From Gammaproteobacteria bacterium (lineage in GTDB: Bacteria > Pseudomonadota > Gammaproteobacteria > JAJPIJ01), in contig DATJVC010000039.1 in NCBI GenBank assembly GCA_035501935.1, positions 62,001-126,000 on the forward strand: a stretch of 64,000 nucleotides of DNA. The letters are read 5' to 3'. The notes under the pieces are model-generated. The model was not told where the DNA came from. It did not search any database and saw only the letters and a list, made by a program, of their open reading frames with translations. A program made the position numbers and the translations under genes. Every line of letters starts with the position of its first letter. Position 1 is the stretch's first letter. Positions 48,625 through 56,224 of the stretch are shown one piece after another.

Positions 48625-49509
48625 ATGTCCAAGATCCATCCCATCATCGCCGTGACCGGCTCCTCGGGCGCCGGCACCACCAGCATCAAGGCCGCGACCG
48701 AACACATCTTCCGCCGTGAGGGCCTGAATGCCGCCATCGTCGAGGGTGACAGCTTTCACCGCCATGACCGCGCCGCCATGCAGCAGATGGTCGAGGCGGC
48801 GCGCCGCGAGGGCCGCCGCCCGGTGACCCATTTCGGGCCGGAGGGGAATCTGTTTGAAGAGCTGGAGGCCCTGTTCAGAGAGTACGGCGAATCGGGCCGC
48901 GGCCGGCATCGTCACTACGTCCATACCGAGGAGGAGGCCCGCCGTTATCAGCACCCGCCCGGAACCTTCACTGATTGGAAGCCCCTGCCTCCCGGCACCG
49001 ATTTATTGTTCTACGAGGGATTGCACGGTGGTCTGATCGCCGAGCCGATCAACATCGCCCGCCATGTGGACCTGCTGATCGGCGTGGTACCCATCATCAA
49101 TCTTGAGTGGATACAGAAGATCCACCGCGACCGTGCTGTGCGCGGTTATTCAGCAGAAGCGGCCACGGCGGCCATCTTAAGCCGCATGCACGATTACGTG
49201 CACTATATCGTGCCGCAATTCTCGCGCACCGACGTGAATTTCCAGCGCGTCCCGATGGTGGACACCTCCAATCCTTTCGTGGCCAGCGAGATCCCCAGCA
49301 ACGACGAGAGCCTGGTGGTGATCCACATCGCCAACCGGCGCAAGTTGCAGCCGGATTTCCGTTATCTGCTGGAAGTGCTCACCGGTTCGTTGATGTCGCG
49401 GCCTGATACACTGGTGGTGCCGGCCGGAAAGAAAACCTTCGCCATGGAATTGATTCTGGGGCCGGTCATCGGGCGCCTGCTGTGCGATACCGGTCGGGGG
49501 ACGCATTAA
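48625..49509 (+). CDS. prk: Phosphoribulokinase (class I type)
   Basis: A 294-residue kinase with P-loop TGSSGAGTTSIKAA and blocks VEGDSFHRHDR, LLFYEGLHGG, GVVPIINLEWIQKIHRDRA and IVPQFSRTDVNFQRVPMVDT. These match proteobacterial Calvin-cycle CbbP closely, but E. coli PrkB is of the same family, so sequence alone does not prove carbon fixation. No RuBisCO or other cbb gene lies in the window. ATG 48625 (MSKIHPII) is the family start. The stop directly abuts repeat copy D. Confidence 0.88.
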   Translation: MSKIHPIIAVTGSSGAGTTSIKAATEHIFRREGLNAAIVEGDSFHRHDRAAMQQMVEAARREGRRPVTHFGPEGNLFEELEALFREYGESGRGRHRHYVHTEEEARRYQHPPGTFTDWKPLPPGTDLLFYEGLHGGLIAEPINIARHVDLLIGVVPIINLEWIQKIHRDRAVRGYSAEAATAAILSRMHDYVHYIVPQFSRTDVNFQRVPMVDTSNPFVASEIPSNDESLVVIHIANRRKLQPDFRYLLEVLTGSLMSRPDTLVVPAGKKTFAMELILGPVIGRLLCDTGRGTH

Positions 49510-49649
49510 GCCCTGAACGAGTCCATCCCGGACTTCTCAGGGCATGGCCGGCAAAAAATGCAATTTTGCCGCCCCCGATTTTCAATGGCGGATCGTCAGT
49601 GAAATCGGCGGTAGAGCCCTTCGCACAATGGCGCTCCTCCCTGTACCGC
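49510..49649 (-). repeat. Multi-hairpin palindromic repeat, copy D
   Basis: It begins on the base after the phosphoribulokinase stop. GCCCTG/CAGGGC with inner GAGTCC/GGACTT (49510-49543), then GGCCGGCAAAA/TTTTGCCGCCC (49546-49574), then CCGATTTTCA/TGAAATCGG (about 49575-49609). The far end (to 49649) still resembles the TGCGGTACA edge of copy C. It lies between the convergent prk and hemY genes and is inverted relative to copies A-C. Confidence 0.8.
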
Positions 49650-49677
49650 AGAACTCTCCAAGTATTTCGAGAATGTC

Positions 49678-50895
49678 TTATGTCTTGACCGGCAGTCGCG
49701 CGGGCGTCGCGGGTGCAGTGGCCAGCTGCAGGCCGTGGCGGTGGGCACGCAGGGCGGCATCGCGTTCGCCCAGTTGTTCCAGGGTTTCGGCCAGCAGCCG
49801 GTGGGCCAGCGGCGTCGGTGCCTTTTCGATCAATTCTTCCAGATAGGAACGGGCCTTGCCCCACAGTCCGTTGCGAACGCACAGTTGTCCCAAAGCCAGC
49901 AACAAGTCCCCGTCTCCCGGGTGCTCCGTCAACCAGGCTTCGGCACGGCGCAACTGCTCGATGCCTTCACCGGCGTTGATCTCGCCGTACAGACTCACCA
50001 GTTCGCCGCGCCAGTCTTTCGCCAGCGCCTGCCGCACGACCTTCAAGGCGGCATCCGGTTTGCCGGCGGCAGCCAGCGCGCGCGCGTACCAGCCCATGAG
50101 CACCGGATTGCGGCGCTGATCGCGCGTCAATTTTTTCCAAACACCGGCCAGCGCCGGACCGGCGACGGCAATCCCGCTGTCGGCGTCCAGCAAGTGGCCG
50201 ATGGCCTCGGCTTCCCATTGTTCCAGCTGCGCCCGCGGAATCTCGCGGTGCTTGCGCAGACGCTTGCACAGGGCCAGCACCTCGGCCCACTCACGCCGGG
50301 CGCGATGGTAAATCAATTGCAACTCAAGCGTCGGCCCGTGATTGTCATCGATCTCGCGCAAGCGATTCAGGGCCGCGTGCAGCGTCTTCCAGTCGCCGGC
50401 CTGCGCGGCCGCCTCGGCGCGGGTCATCCATACCGCCTGCGCCGCGGATTGCCCCTCCGCCTGCGCGAGCTTCAGGTAGCGTTCGCGGCGATCGCCGGCC
50501 TGCTGTGCCTGCGCCGCACGGGCGGCGCCCAGATAATGCAGCAGGGGATGCGCGCTGTGTGCCGCGCTGCGCGCCAGCATCTTTTCCGCCCGGGGCCATT
50601 CGCCGCTGGAGAGCGCCAGCAGGCCTTCGGACAGGGATTCCTGTGCGCGTTGCCGGCGGCGGTGCTGAAACCATTCGCGCAGGTTGCGCGGGGATTGCCA
50701 CAAGCCGACACTCAAACGCAACAGAAAATACAGGACGATGATCGTGAGTACGACCAGCACCGCAAAAAACACCGCGCTGGTGCGCAGCACATGGCCGTGA
50801 AAGCCGACGATGACGAAACCGGTATCGGCGAGCAGGATGTGGCCGGAGATCACGGCCAGCAGCAGCACCCCCAGGCTGATCAGGAGGAACCTCAT
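49678..50895 (-). CDS. hemY: HemY-like TPR membrane protein
   Basis: A 405-residue inner-membrane protein: two N-terminal helices (about 1-25 and 40-63), then a soluble TPR region (SGEWPRAEKMLARSAAHS; GKPDAALKVVRQALAK). The family is encoded beside heme genes but is not an oxidase; it may organise coproporphyrin handling. Its ATG overlaps the hemX stop (ATGA). Confidence 0.88.
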   Translation of the reverse strand: MRFLLISLGVLLLAVISGHILLADTGFVIVGFHGHVLRTSAVFFAVLVVLTIIVLYFLLRLSVGLWQSPRNLREWFQHRRRQRAQESLSEGLLALSSGEWPRAEKMLARSAAHSAHPLLHYLGAARAAQAQQAGDRRERYLKLAQAEGQSAAQAVWMTRAEAAAQAGDWKTLHAALNRLREIDDNHGPTLELQLIYHRARREWAEVLALCKRLRKHREIPRAQLEQWEAEAIGHLLDADSGIAVAGPALAGVWKKLTRDQRRNPVLMGWYARALAAAGKPDAALKVVRQALAKDWRGELVSLYGEINAGEGIEQLRRAEAWLTEHPGDGDLLLALGQLCVRNGLWGKARSYLEELIEKAPTPLAHRLLAETLEQLGERDAALRAHRHGLQLATAPATPARLPVKT

Positions 50896-51968
50896 GGCGA
50901 GGGTGACGGTTCGTTGTTTTCCGGCGGTGGTGCGGTGGGCTGCCGGCTGCGATCCAGCAGGGCTTGCACCGCGGCGAGGGATTGATCCAGCGATGGCAGC
51001 GGCGGGGTCAACTCCGTCGCACTCATGGCGGTCAGCGTCTTCAGCAGGGCCCCGACATCGCTCGATTGGGTGTCGTAGTAGCGATTCAGCAAACGTTCGA
51101 TGTGCGCCAGCGAGGCGCGCAGATTGGCGGCGTCAAACCGCAGCACTTGCAGACGCGCCGAGGCCAGTTCCAGGCGCAGGTTTTGTTGCAGCAGATAACG
51201 CTTGCCCGGATCGAAAACCACGTCATCCGGCACCGCCATGTCCTTCACGTCGACCAATTTGACCAGGTCGTGCCACATGCTCAGCAACACTTCACGCCAG
51301 CCCCCGGGAGGCACGGCCCTGGGCGGTGGAGCCGCACCGTTCTCGCGGCTGCCATCCCTGAGCGGCAGACTCTCCACGCGCTCGATCCAGTCCGCCAGCG
51401 TCAGTGCCATGCCGGACACATCGGGCATCTTCACCGCCTGCAACGCATCGCGATCGGCGATGATTCGCCGGCGCAGCGGTATGAATTCCGGATTGGACTG
51501 CGCGGCCAGCCGATCATCGGCGGCCGCCAGCGCGGCCAGCGCCGTGGGCGCATCGCGTTCGAGCAGCAGCCGTTGCGCGGCGACGGTCAGCAGGTAATGC
51601 ACCTCCCGCAACACCCAGCCCTCGTTGTGCCGGGTTTGCTCCGAGAGTAAATGCGCCATGTCGTCAGCCAGCTTTTTCTGCTCATCCTGCGCGGTGGCGA
51701 GATCATTTTTTAACGCCTCCAGCTGTTGTTGCTGCGCCTGCATTTTCTGCCACTGTGTCTGCAGATTTTGCGCGGCCTCCGCGGCCTTCTGATCCTGGGA
51801 GGACAGCCGCGCCGCAAGACGCTGATAGACAACGCCACCCGCCGCCGCCAGCGCGACCAACAGCACCAGGCACAATCTGCCCGGCCACGATGCAGCCGCG
51901 CGTGCAGCCGTCACCGGTGGAGGCGATGCATTTGCAGGCGGCTGTTCGGCGGCGGCGTTTTCCGTCAT
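50892..51968 (-). CDS. hemX: HemX-like membrane protein
   Basis: A 358-residue protein: one membrane helix (about 29-49), a coiled coil (LSSQDQKAAEAAQNLQTQWQ onward, about 55-105), and a periplasmic domain with VHYLLTVAAQRLLLERD and LRLELASARLQVLR, as in the HemX/uroporphyrinogen-III methyltransferase-related family, which lacks methylase motifs. ATG 51968 (MTENAAAEQPP) is the start; a TATAAT lies 23 bp upstream. hemC and hemD, usually upstream, are absent: ppx is there instead. Confidence 0.87.
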   Translation of the reverse strand: MTENAAAEQPPANASPPPVTAARAAASWPGRLCLVLLVALAAAGGVVYQRLAARLSSQDQKAAEAAQNLQTQWQKMQAQQQQLEALKNDLATAQDEQKKLADDMAHLLSEQTRHNEGWVLREVHYLLTVAAQRLLLERDAPTALAALAAADDRLAAQSNPEFIPLRRRIIADRDALQAVKMPDVSGMALTLADWIERVESLPLRDGSRENGAAPPPRAVPPGGWREVLLSMWHDLVKLVDVKDMAVPDDVVFDPGKRYLLQQNLRLELASARLQVLRFDAANLRASLAHIERLLNRYYDTQSSDVGALLKTLTAMSATELTPPLPSLDQSLAAVQALLDRSRQPTAPPPENNEPSPSP

Positions 51969-51990
51969 AAAGGGCGAACTCTCCGTGCGG

Positions 51991-51996
51991 ATTATA
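51991..51996 (-). promoter_or_regulatory. -10 box of hemX
   Basis: TATAAT on the minus strand, 22 nt from the hemX ATG, with GGAG (part of CACGGAGAG) between. No convincing -35. It shows that hemX-hemY probably has its own promoter, separate from ppx. Confidence 0.45.
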
Positions 51997-52022
51997 CAGT
52001 CCCCGAAGCCAGCAAGTTCCAC

Positions 52023-52141
52023 GGTGCAGGGATGCACCGCCATTTTCAATGGCCGGATAGCCATTGAAAATGAAGGAGGGCAAAAAACGCTTTTTTGCTT
52101 GTCCCGAGCTCTGGGAAATCCAGGATGGACTTATTCAGAGC
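52023..52141 (-). repeat. Multi-hairpin palindromic repeat, copy B
   Basis: The most complete copy, with four hairpins: GGTGCA/TGCACC (52023-52038), ATTTTCAATGGC/GCCATTGAAAAT (52042-52071), GGGC-A6/T6-GC type (about 52075-52104) and GCTCTG/CAGAGC (52108-52141). The last one points to the ppx stop, 15 bp away. It lies between ppx and hemX, both on the minus strand. Confidence 0.87.
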
Positions 52142-52155
52142 TTGTAAAAAGAATT

Positions 52156-53652
52156 CTACTTGTATTTCAGTTTGATCTCAGCCGGGCGCAGGTATTCCGC
52201 CTCCTGTTCCAGATCGGCGAGCGTAAGCGGGTGGGTTTCCAGCCAGCCATCGGGAAAGCGCAGTTTCAACGTTTCGTCTTCCGCGGCCAGCTCCCATTTC
52301 GGCGGAGCCGTGTCGGTGCGGCTGCGCTGAAGGACCACGGCCAGGCGCAACACCGCGCACAGGCGCTTGAGATCACGGGTCTGGCGCTCGTCGAGACTCT
52401 GCAGCTCCGCGAGCGGAAACTTGCGGCGGTGCGCCCGCACCAGGAATGCCAGCCGTTCCTTTTCACCACGCGAGAATCCCGGCATGTCGAGATGCATCAG
52501 CAAATAACCGCCGTGCTTCTGATACTGGCTGTGCGAGACGGACAGACCGAGCTCATGCAGCCATGCCGCCCAGGACAGCAGCCGGCGGTATTCCTCGCTG
52601 TCCAGTTTCCACATGGCGGCGATTTGATCGAAAAACGCCAGGCAGACCTTGCGCACGCGCTTGGCCTGGCCCTCGTCGATTTGATAACGCGCACCCAGCG
52701 CGGTGACCGTGTTTTCCCGAACGTCGTGCTGGTGCAGGCGGCCGATGAGGTCGTGGATCAGGCCCTCGCGCAGCGCGCCGTCGGCCACCGTCATGGATTC
52801 CATGCCCATGGCCTCGAATACCGCGCTCAGGATGGCCGCGCCACCCACGAACACCGGCGCGCGCTCCTCGGACAGACCCTTGAGCCTGGTCTTGTGGATG
52901 TTGCCGGCCTCGATCATGGCGGCGATCAATTTCTGCAGCGCGTCGGCGGTGATGGTGTTTTTGCTCCAGCCGGCTTCGCGGACAATTTCCTGCACCGCCA
53001 GGATGGTGCCGGAGGCGCCGATCTCCGAGTCCCAGCCCAGACGGCGGTAAGTCGTGCTTACCGTCTCCAGTTCCTGCATCGCCGCCAGCCGCGCCCTGCG
53101 CATGGCCGTGTCGCTGATGTCGCCATCAGGGAAGAAGCGCTGACTCAGGCTGACGCAACCCATGTGCAGGCTCTCCATATACTGCGGCTCGAACCGGCGG
53201 CCGATGATGATCTCGGTGCTGCCGCCGCCGATGTCCACCACCAGGCGCCTTTTGCCGTCATCCTCCAGCGTATGCGCCACGCCCAGATAAATGAGCCGCG
53301 CCTCCTCGTGGCCGGAGATGATGTCGATGGGGTGACCCAGGGCTTCCTTGGCGCGGGCCAGGAAAATGGCGCTGTTGCGCGCCCGGCGCAGCGTATTGGT
53401 ACCCACCGCCCGCACACAGCCCGCGGGGAGATCGCGCAGGCGCTGGCCGAAACGGCGCAGGCACTCCATGGCCCGCACCATGATTTCATCGCTCAGACGG
53501 CCGCGCTCGTCGAGTCCCCCCGCCAGCCGCACCATCTCGCGCAGCTTGTCCACCACCTTCAACCGCTCGCCCTGCACTTCGGCGATGATCATGTGGAAAC
53601 TGTTCGAGCCCAGGTCGACGGCGGCGGCGGTTTCGGTCGCGGCATTGCCCAT
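52156..53652 (-). CDS. ppx: Exopolyphosphatase / guanosine pentaphosphatase (Ppx/GppA)
   Basis: A 498-residue ASKHA-fold phosphatase that removes terminal phosphate from polyphosphate or pppGpp. Blocks: AVDLGSNSFHMIIAEV, AVGTNTLRRARN, VVDIGGGSTEIIIG, GASGTILAVQEI; the C-terminal half is HD-like (WLHELGLSVSHSQYQKHGGY). The ATG at 53652 is 6 nt from TATAAT, so the mRNA should be leaderless. ppk is not adjacent. Confidence 0.94.
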   Translation of the reverse strand: MGNAATETAAAVDLGSNSFHMIIAEVQGERLKVVDKLREMVRLAGGLDERGRLSDEIMVRAMECLRRFGQRLRDLPAGCVRAVGTNTLRRARNSAIFLARAKEALGHPIDIISGHEEARLIYLGVAHTLEDDGKRRLVVDIGGGSTEIIIGRRFEPQYMESLHMGCVSLSQRFFPDGDISDTAMRRARLAAMQELETVSTTYRRLGWDSEIGASGTILAVQEIVREAGWSKNTITADALQKLIAAMIEAGNIHKTRLKGLSEERAPVFVGGAAILSAVFEAMGMESMTVADGALREGLIHDLIGRLHQHDVRENTVTALGARYQIDEGQAKRVRKVCLAFFDQIAAMWKLDSEEYRRLLSWAAWLHELGLSVSHSQYQKHGGYLLMHLDMPGFSRGEKERLAFLVRAHRRKFPLAELQSLDERQTRDLKRLCAVLRLAVVLQRSRTDTAPPKWELAAEDETLKLRFPDGWLETHPLTLADLEQEAEYLRPAEIKLKYK

Positions 53653-53658
53653 GGCCGG

Positions 53659-53664
53659 ATTATA
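53659..53664 (-). promoter_or_regulatory. -10 box next to the ppx start
   Basis: Perfect TATAAT (minus strand), then CCGGCC, then the ATG of ppx. The 6-nt spacing is the same as for gshA. No ribosome site exists between promoter and start. Confidence 0.5.
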
Positions 53665-53754
53665 TAGACTTTTGTTGACAGTCCAGGGTATGAGATGCGG
53701 AGGTTCGGACTACGGGACTATACTGCGGATTGGGCAAATTCTTGAGGAGACGTC

Positions 53755-54174
53755 ATGTCTTTACCCGTCAGCCGCGTCAACCCGCAGGAGGCCCACACCC
53801 TGATGCAGCGAACGCCTGACGCGGTGTTGCTGGACGTGCGCAGCCGCGTGGAATTCGATTATGTCGGCCATCCCCCCGGCGCCCTGCACATCGCTTGGAA
53901 GGAATTTCCGGATTGGAGAGTCGATCCCGCCTTTGCCGAGCGCGTGTACGCCGCGATGAGGGCGCGCGGCATTGCCGATCCGCGGGCCACGCCCGTATTT
54001 GCGATCTGCCGCAGCGGTGGCCGCTCGATGGCGGCGGCGGAGGAACTGGCGCGCCATGGGTTCAAGACGCTCTACAACGTCGAAGAGGGTTTTGAAGGCG
54101 ATCATGACGCCGCCGGCCACCGCAATACCGTCAACGGCTGGCGCGTGCGCGGCCTGCCTTGGGAGCAGACCTGA
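53755..54174 (+). CDS. Rhodanese-domain protein
   Basis: A 139-residue single-domain rhodanese with active-site loop CRSGGRS and conserved LLDVRSRVEFDYVGHPPGA. It probably carries persulfide sulfur in the cytoplasm; there is no signal peptide. GAGGAG precedes the ATG, and a TATACT lies about 30 bp upstream. The C-terminal variant region EEGFEGDHDAAGHRNTVNGW is shared by a widespread rhodanese subgroup of sulfur bacteria and relatives. Confidence 0.9.
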   Translation: MSLPVSRVNPQEAHTLMQRTPDAVLLDVRSRVEFDYVGHPPGALHIAWKEFPDWRVDPAFAERVYAAMRARGIADPRATPVFAICRSGGRSMAAAEELARHGFKTLYNVEEGFEGDHDAAGHRNTVNGWRVRGLPWEQT

Positions 54175-54204
54175 GAAACTTCCGTGAATAGTGAAAATTA
54201 TTGC

Positions 54205-54323
54205 GGTACATGGACGTGTTGCCGTTTTCAATGGCGGTTGGCCATTGAAAATCGGAGGCCGGCAAAAATCACATTTTTTGCCGGCCGGGTTCTGGGAAGT
54301 CCGGGATGGACTTAACTCAGAAC
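54205..54323 (+). repeat. Multi-hairpin palindromic repeat, copy C
   Basis: TTTTCAATGGC/GCCATTGAAAA (54225-54251), GGCCGGCAAAAA/TTTTTGCCGGCC type (54257-54286) and GTTCTG/CAGAAC with inner AGTCC/GGACT (54289-54323). It lies between the rhodanese gene and the tRNA-Arg locus, with the third hairpin 6 bp from the duplicated tRNA 3' end. Confidence 0.87.
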
Positions 54324-54328
54324 ATCGA

Positions 54329-54352
54329 AGATGGCGCGCCCGGCGGGATTCG
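54329..54352 (-). repeat. Duplicate of the tRNA-Arg 3' end (att-like)
   Basis: Twenty-four bases here are identical to 54473-54496, the CCA end, acceptor strand and part of the T arm of the tRNA-Arg gene. The copies are direct repeats 144 bp apart. Such a duplicate is what tRNA-targeted integration leaves, but only 120 bp remain between them and no integrase is present. Confidence 0.7.
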
Positions 54353-54472
54353 GCCGTTTTGTCTGGAACAAAACGGGGACGCCGGAGGCGACCCGCGGGG
54401 TGCGGGCCAGGGACGGGCCGCATCAACCCACGGTTGTCGCGAGCCGGCAAGGCGCTTTCGAAGTCACAAACA
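54353..54472. other. 120-bp segment between the two tRNA end copies
   Basis: No credible gene. A hairpin CCGTTTTGT-CTGGA-ACAAAACGG (54354-54376) stands at one edge. The rest is GC-rich with no match I recognise. It may be the remnant of an excised element. Confidence 0.4.
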
Positions 54473-54474
54473 GA

Positions 54475-54551
54475 TGGCGCGCCCGGCGGGATTCGAACCC
54501 ACGACCTCAGGCTTCGGAGGCCTGCACTCTATCCAGCTGAGCTACGGGCGC
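54475..54551 (-). tRNA. tRNA-Arg (anticodon CCG)
   Basis: 77 bases including an encoded CCA. The acceptor GCGCCCG pairs with CGGGCGC, the discriminator is G, the D arm is AGCTCAGCTGGATAGAG, the anticodon stem is CAGGC/GCCTG with loop CTCCGAA (anticodon CCG), and the T arm holds GGTTCGAATCC. It is a complete cloverleaf. Its 3' end is duplicated downstream. Confidence 0.97.
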
Positions 54552-54601
54552 TGACGATTACAGCGCTAGAGTAGCGCCCGAAGCTCCGGTCGTCCACCCG
54601 C

Positions 54602-54871
54602 TTAAAGCGGACACTTTCTTTCCTTGCGACCATGCCCAGCCGTAAATCCCTGTTCGTAGGGGGACTGATTCCCCTGCTTCTTGCAATCCTCGTAGTGTTC
54701 GCCCTCCCTGATCTTTTCCATGGGGTATTCCGATCCATCATCGTAGCCGTCAAACCAACAGCCGCATTGTGGACTGTCCGGTGCGGCAAGGGCGCCCGAT
54801 CTGGTCATGAGGCCAAACACAACTATGACGGCGGCAGCCAGCCATCGTGACTTACTGGTAATGCTCTTCAT
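54602..54871 (-). CDS. Small secreted cysteine-containing protein
   Basis: An 89-residue protein I do not recognise. It has a signal peptide (about 1-30, ending GALAAPD) and a short mature part of about 58 residues, acidic then basic, with four cysteines (CGC, C in EDCKKQG, C in KCPL) and tyrosine/glycine-rich FDGYDDGSEYP. GGAGG stands eight bases before ATG 54871, which makes it credible as a gene. It lies between the tRNA and the pilus cluster on the same strand. Confidence 0.65.
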   Translation of the reverse strand: MKSITSKSRWLAAAVIVVFGLMTRSGALAAPDSPQCGCWFDGYDDGSEYPMEKIREGEHYEDCKKQGNQSPYEQGFTAGHGRKERKCPL

Positions 54872-54933
54872 AAGGCTTCCTCCAACATGCTCGTTGGGAT
54901 GGGTGAACACGAGGCGACATATTCAGTGGATCC

Positions 54934-55671
54934 TCAGCGTGTCTGCGGGGCAGGCGCCATCAACTTTTGCGCGGTGGATTGCGGGCGTTTGTAGGCGGCG
55001 TCCAGCACTTCGGCAATGAGCTTGCTGCGTGCGGGCTCCTTGTCCTTGAAGGCGTCGCGGAGTTCAGCCAGGGTTTTCTTGGCGGGATCACTGCCCATCA
55101 GCCCCAATCCGGTGATGGCGCTCTGCGCCACGTAGGGATTGCTGCCCTCCGCGTATTTTCGCAGCAAAGGGATGTCATCGGGGTCGCCGTTGAAGCCGAG
55201 CGCCACCGCCACCTGCGCGCGGGTGAATTCGTGCCTGGCATCCTTCTGACTGCGGATGTATTCCTGATATTCACGCGTGTCGACGATCTTGATGCGGATG
55301 AGCGTGCTGGCCAGCGCGACCCGCGCCGGCGGCTTTTCAAGCAGATCCCATGAGAGTTCCGGATAGGCATCGCGCTTGCCGGCCCAGACATCATCGAGCA
55401 GATGCCACACGCCGCGGTGCCAGCGCATGTTATAGAGCGCATGTAGCGTGTTGGTCAGATAGCTGACGTTGCGTTCGGTCAGGGCCAGGCGCACATCCGC
55501 GAGGGATGCCCGCCCCGTCAGCAGGGCGATTCTCACCCGCTGTTGATCGGCGTGCGAGAGGGAACTCTTCGGCCCGGTTTGCGCCGCCGGCGGGGCGTCG
55601 GCCGCGGCGGTTTCCAGCGCGCCACCCAGGCTCATCAACAGGCCCAGCACCAACAGGAGGGCACGCGTCAT
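54934..55671 (-). CDS. Exported HEAT-like repeat protein in the minor-pilin operon
   Basis: A 245-residue protein: signal peptide (about 1-24), then helical repeats in which AVALGFNGDPDDIPLLRKYA and AITGLGLMGSDPAKKTLAEL are typical HEAT units. It starts 4 bp after the pilE-like stop, so it is co-transcribed with the pilV-W-X-Y1-E genes. The role is unknown; a scaffold for pilus proteins in the periplasm is an inference. ATG 55671 (MTRALLLVLG) is chosen because the longer in-frame start adds residues before the signal peptide. Confidence 0.72.
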   Translation of the reverse strand: MTRALLLVLGLLMSLGGALETAAADAPPAAQTGPKSSLSHADQQRVRIALLTGRASLADVRLALTERNVSYLTNTLHALYNMRWHRGVWHLLDDVWAGKRDAYPELSWDLLEKPPARVALASTLIRIKIVDTREYQEYIRSQKDARHEFTRAQVAVALGFNGDPDDIPLLRKYAEGSNPYVAQSAITGLGLMGSDPAKKTLAELRDAFKDKEPARSKLIAEVLDAAYKRPQSTAQKLMAPAPQTR

Positions 55672-55675
55672 GCGG

Positions 55676-56113
55676 CTATCTTCCCCAGCAGTCACTGGTG
55701 GTCGCGGCATCACCGGCGGGGGACAGGGCCCGGGACCCGGCCTGATTCAACGTAAAGCTGCCGCACTTGGGGTCGCTAAACCCATTGGGCGCGGCCTTGA
55801 GCGTGAAGGTCTGGTTCGAAGGACCGGTAATCGTCGCCGAGAGGGTGTAATAGTTGTTTTCGCTGTTCGAGACGTTGATGCCGCCGGCACCGATGACGTC
55901 CGTGTATTGGTTGTTGTCGGAATACCAGCGCTCCTCCCGCGCAGCCAGGTCAAGCAGCGCGGCCCGGCCTTCGGCACGCTTGCCCCTGAGCACGTACGCC
56001 GAGTAAGACGGCAGCGCAATCGCCGCGAGCAAGGCCACGATGGCTATGACGATCATCAGTTCTATGAGGGTAAATCCGTGCGACCGCTCTGAAAAAATCC
56101 ATCTCGAGTTCAT
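55676..56113 (-). CDS. pilE: Type IV minor pilin PilE-like
   Basis: A 145-residue prepilin: short leader ending SERSHG, then FTLIELMIVIAIVALLAAIA, with Glu at mature position 5, for PilD cleavage. The head has two cysteines near the C-terminus (DPKCGSF, TSDCWGR) as in PilE/ComP-type minor pilins. It lies after pilY1, the usual order in Pseudomonas. A mature-length head of about 100 residues fits a minor pilin. Confidence 0.93.
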   Translation of the reverse strand: MNSRWIFSERSHGFTLIELMIVIAIVALLAAIALPSYSAYVLRGKRAEGRAALLDLAAREERWYSDNNQYTDVIGAGGINVSNSENNYYTLSATITGPSNQTFTLKAAPNGFSDPKCGSFTLNQAGSRALSPAGDAATTSDCWGR

Positions 56114-56224
56114 GTGTTGACTCCGCCTGTTCAGTTTGAGGAATTGCGAGCGTTCATTGTCGTCCCCGGCGCCGGAAAGTGGAATGGCCCGCCCGAAGAC
56201 ATGAATCGTGGGCGGGCTGATTCA

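Noticed and set aside
54329-54496. Prophage or genomic island at the tRNA-Arg gene
   Set aside because: No integrase, phage or accessory gene lies between the duplicated ends, only 120 bp.
54331-54540. ORF reading MARPAGFGRF..., and the similar MARPAGFEPTTSGF inside it
   Set aside because: This is translation of the tRNA-Arg gene and its duplicated end, a well-known false call.
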